Shown piece after piece: positions 6,392 to 7,686 of a stretch of DNA of 7,686 nucleotides. The notes below the pieces were generated by a model. That model was not told the origin of the DNA. It made no database searches and was given only the letters and a program-made list of their open reading frames with translations. Location: the NCBI GenBank assembly GCA_013215025.1, contig JABSRR010000016.1, positions 13,563 through 21,248 on the forward strand. Direction: 5' to 3'. The first letter of the stretch is position 1. Every line of letters begins with the position of its first letter. The translations under genes and the position numbers were made by a program. The stretch comes from Pseudomonadales bacterium (GTDB lineage Bacteria; Pseudomonadota; Gammaproteobacteria; Pseudomonadales; DT-91).

Positions 6392-7686
6392 GTGTCACAG
6401 CGCCTTTTACTAGCAACTCTTATATCTGTACTTATTTCCTGCGACGGTGGGGGAGGGCCTAGTTCATCCTTGGTAACTGAAAGTCCATCTTCATCCGACG
6501 CGCTTGCCTCGACCCAGAGCCTCACTCTTGATAAAGTCGATCGCTGTCTATCGGCAGCATTGAGTCTGGCGTTGCGCCTATGCAGTTTAGAAGAGCTAAA
6601 TTTCATAGCAGCTGACAGCAACTCGCCAACGGTTGATGAAATTATGCAGCGTGTGGTCGTTTCAGACCCATGGATGGCCGATAATTTTCGTGCAGCACTG
6701 CAGCTTATGCCTGATGATATGCGGAATTTGTTTGCCAGCGTTACAGGTGTGAAAATTGACCGGGATATTCGCCCTGCCTTTTTTACCACAGGCACTGGCG
6801 GTATTTATTTAGATCCAGAATACCTTTGGGTTACTCAAGAGCAGCGCAGAAGTATCAGTGATGAACCGGATTTTCGTGCTGGCTTCGGTTCACAGCTTCA
6901 GTTTGTTTCATTTGCTCGCTATGTCAAAGATGGGCAGCTGGCTTGGCGCTCTGGCAACACAGACCGTGATCTCAGTGATGTGGTACTATCACTGTCGGCA
7001 TTACTATTCCATGAATTGGCCCATGCCAGAGATGCATTTCCTGTGAGTGCGATAAATACCGCCGAACCTTTTCAAACGCCACCACAATTAGCTCAGACAG
7101 TGTTAACCACGACCGAAATTCAAGGCTTAACTAATCCATTAACAAGTGTAGCGATGTTCAACCTAGCCAAAGTTTTATTTGAGGGGCAATCAGCAGAAAT
7201 TTATGCGATTGCAGCTAACAATATATTAGCCGATGAATTTGAGCGTGATGGTGCCAACGATGAATATAATTATCGAGAATATGTGGTAAATAACCGTTCA
7301 TTGTTCTTTGAAGATACTGCAATGCTGTTTGAAGAAGTCATGATGAAAATTCATTATGATATTGACCGTGAAATCGTATTTGCATCTAGCGTCAGCGCGC
7401 CGATTGTAAGTTGTGGTGATATCGAAATATTCTGGTCTGATGTGAACCGCGCGTTTTCGCCCACAGTTATTGATCGTGCAGAGTTCGTCGTTGAACAACT
7501 ATTACCAGATCAGGACTATACAGCGGTGTTTGATCAGCCGCCGCGTAATGCTGTTAATACATTCTGCCAGTCGCAGCAGGCAGTTAGGCCTAGCTCATTT
7601 AACCCATTATTGCAGCCGGAGCCTTCAGCACCTAATAGTGAGTTTGAAATGCAGCAGATGATGCGCCAGCACCATCATCAATGGCA
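6392..7686 (+). CDS. Paralogous lipoprotein with HELAH motif, predicted zinc metalloprotease (copy 2, 3' end cut)
   Basis: The frame is open from GTG 6392 to the window edge (431 codons). An in-frame TAA directly precedes the GTG, and the signal peptide begins at once, so this start is nearly forced, although no good Shine-Dalgarno site is visible. The lipobox LISC lipidates Cys17, again with Asp at +2. A flexible Gly/Ser-rich tether follows (about 18-40). Homology to the preceding gene is clear: residues 85-146 match it at 39 of 62 positions without gaps, and the block SALLFHELAHARDA-PV-AI (202-221) at 18 of 20. Predicted zinc residues are His207, His211 and Glu282 (in EFERDGA), with Glu208 catalytic. 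Cys52, Cys64, Cys341 and Cys392 keep the same spacings as in copy 1. The visible end (MMRQHHHQW) is rich in His and probably close to the true C-terminus. The two genes arose by duplication and have diverged substantially, including in DNA. Confidence 0.8.
   Translation, partial: MSQRLLLATLISVLISCDGGGGPSSSLVTESPSSSDALASTQSLTLDKVDRCLSAALSLALRLCSLEELNFIAADSNSPTVDEIMQRVVVSDPWMADNFRAALQLMPDDMRNLFASVTGVKIDRDIRPAFFTTGTGGIYLDPEYLWVTQEQRRSISDEPDFRAGFGSQLQFVSFARYVKDGQLAWRSGNTDRDLSDVVLSLSALLFHELAHARDAFPVSAINTAEPFQTPPQLAQTVLTTTEIQGLTNPLTSVAMFNLAKVLFEGQSAEIYAIAANNILADEFERDGANDEYNYREYVVNNRSLFFEDTAMLFEEVMMKIHYDIDREIVFASSVSAPIVSCGDIEIFWSDVNRAFSPTVIDRAEFVVEQLLPDQDYTAVFDQPPRNAVNTFCQSQQAVRPSSFNPLLQPEPSAPNSEFEMQQMMRQHHHQW

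Noticed and set aside
6385..6795. 136-codon open frame on the minus strand
   Set aside because: It lies entirely antisense to the second lipoprotein gene, whose + strand frame has a lipobox and clear homology to its neighbour. The minus-strand product is low-complexity with no recognisable domain.
6858..7046. 62-codon + strand frame inside the second lipoprotein gene
   Set aside because: It covers the HELAH region in the wrong frame. The correct frame is uninterrupted from 6392 to the window edge.

Overview
The window is chromosomal DNA from a Gram-negative bacterium, most likely a gammaproteobacterium. Every housekeeping protein here follows the Escherichia coli sequence closely. The gene order secY-rpmJ-rpsM-rpsK-rpsD-rpoA-rplQ is the classical end of the spc operon followed by the alpha operon. 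A signal-peptide-bearing outer-membrane barrel and two lipoproteins also imply a two-membrane envelope. Base composition is moderate. Acidic stretches in RpoA and L17 would suit a marine or halotolerant species, but that is inference, and I cannot name the genus.

Positions 1-4196 carry seven translation, secretion and transcription genes on the + strand: the 3' three quarters of secY, rpmJ (38 codons), rpsM, rpsK, rpsD, rpoA and rplQ. A probable sigma-70 promoter lies between rpmJ and rpsM, where the spc and alpha operons meet. Hairpin-forming inverted repeats cover the stop codons of secY, rpsD and rpoA. A clear rho-independent terminator follows rplQ and closes the operon.

Positions 4245-7686 are accessory, and all three genes there are on the + strand. 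The first encodes a 183-residue secreted beta-barrel-like protein with a GTG start. The other two encode large lipoproteins that are homologous to each other: one complete (450 aa) and one starting with GTG and running off the right edge (431 codons visible). Both have a lipobox, Asp at +2 after the lipidated Cys, an identical HELAH zinc-protease motif, a downstream E-F-x-x-D-G-A motif that could supply the third zinc ligand, and four further cysteines at conserved spacings. I do not recognise a named family. My reading is a tandem-duplicated pair of membrane-anchored periplasmic zinc metalloproteases of the gluzincin type, next to an outer-membrane barrel gene. This is the most interesting part of the window.

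The longest stretch without a gene is 4197-4374. It holds the rplQ terminator and the leader of the barrel gene. No RNA genes, mobile elements, CRISPR arrays or minus-strand genes could be supported.
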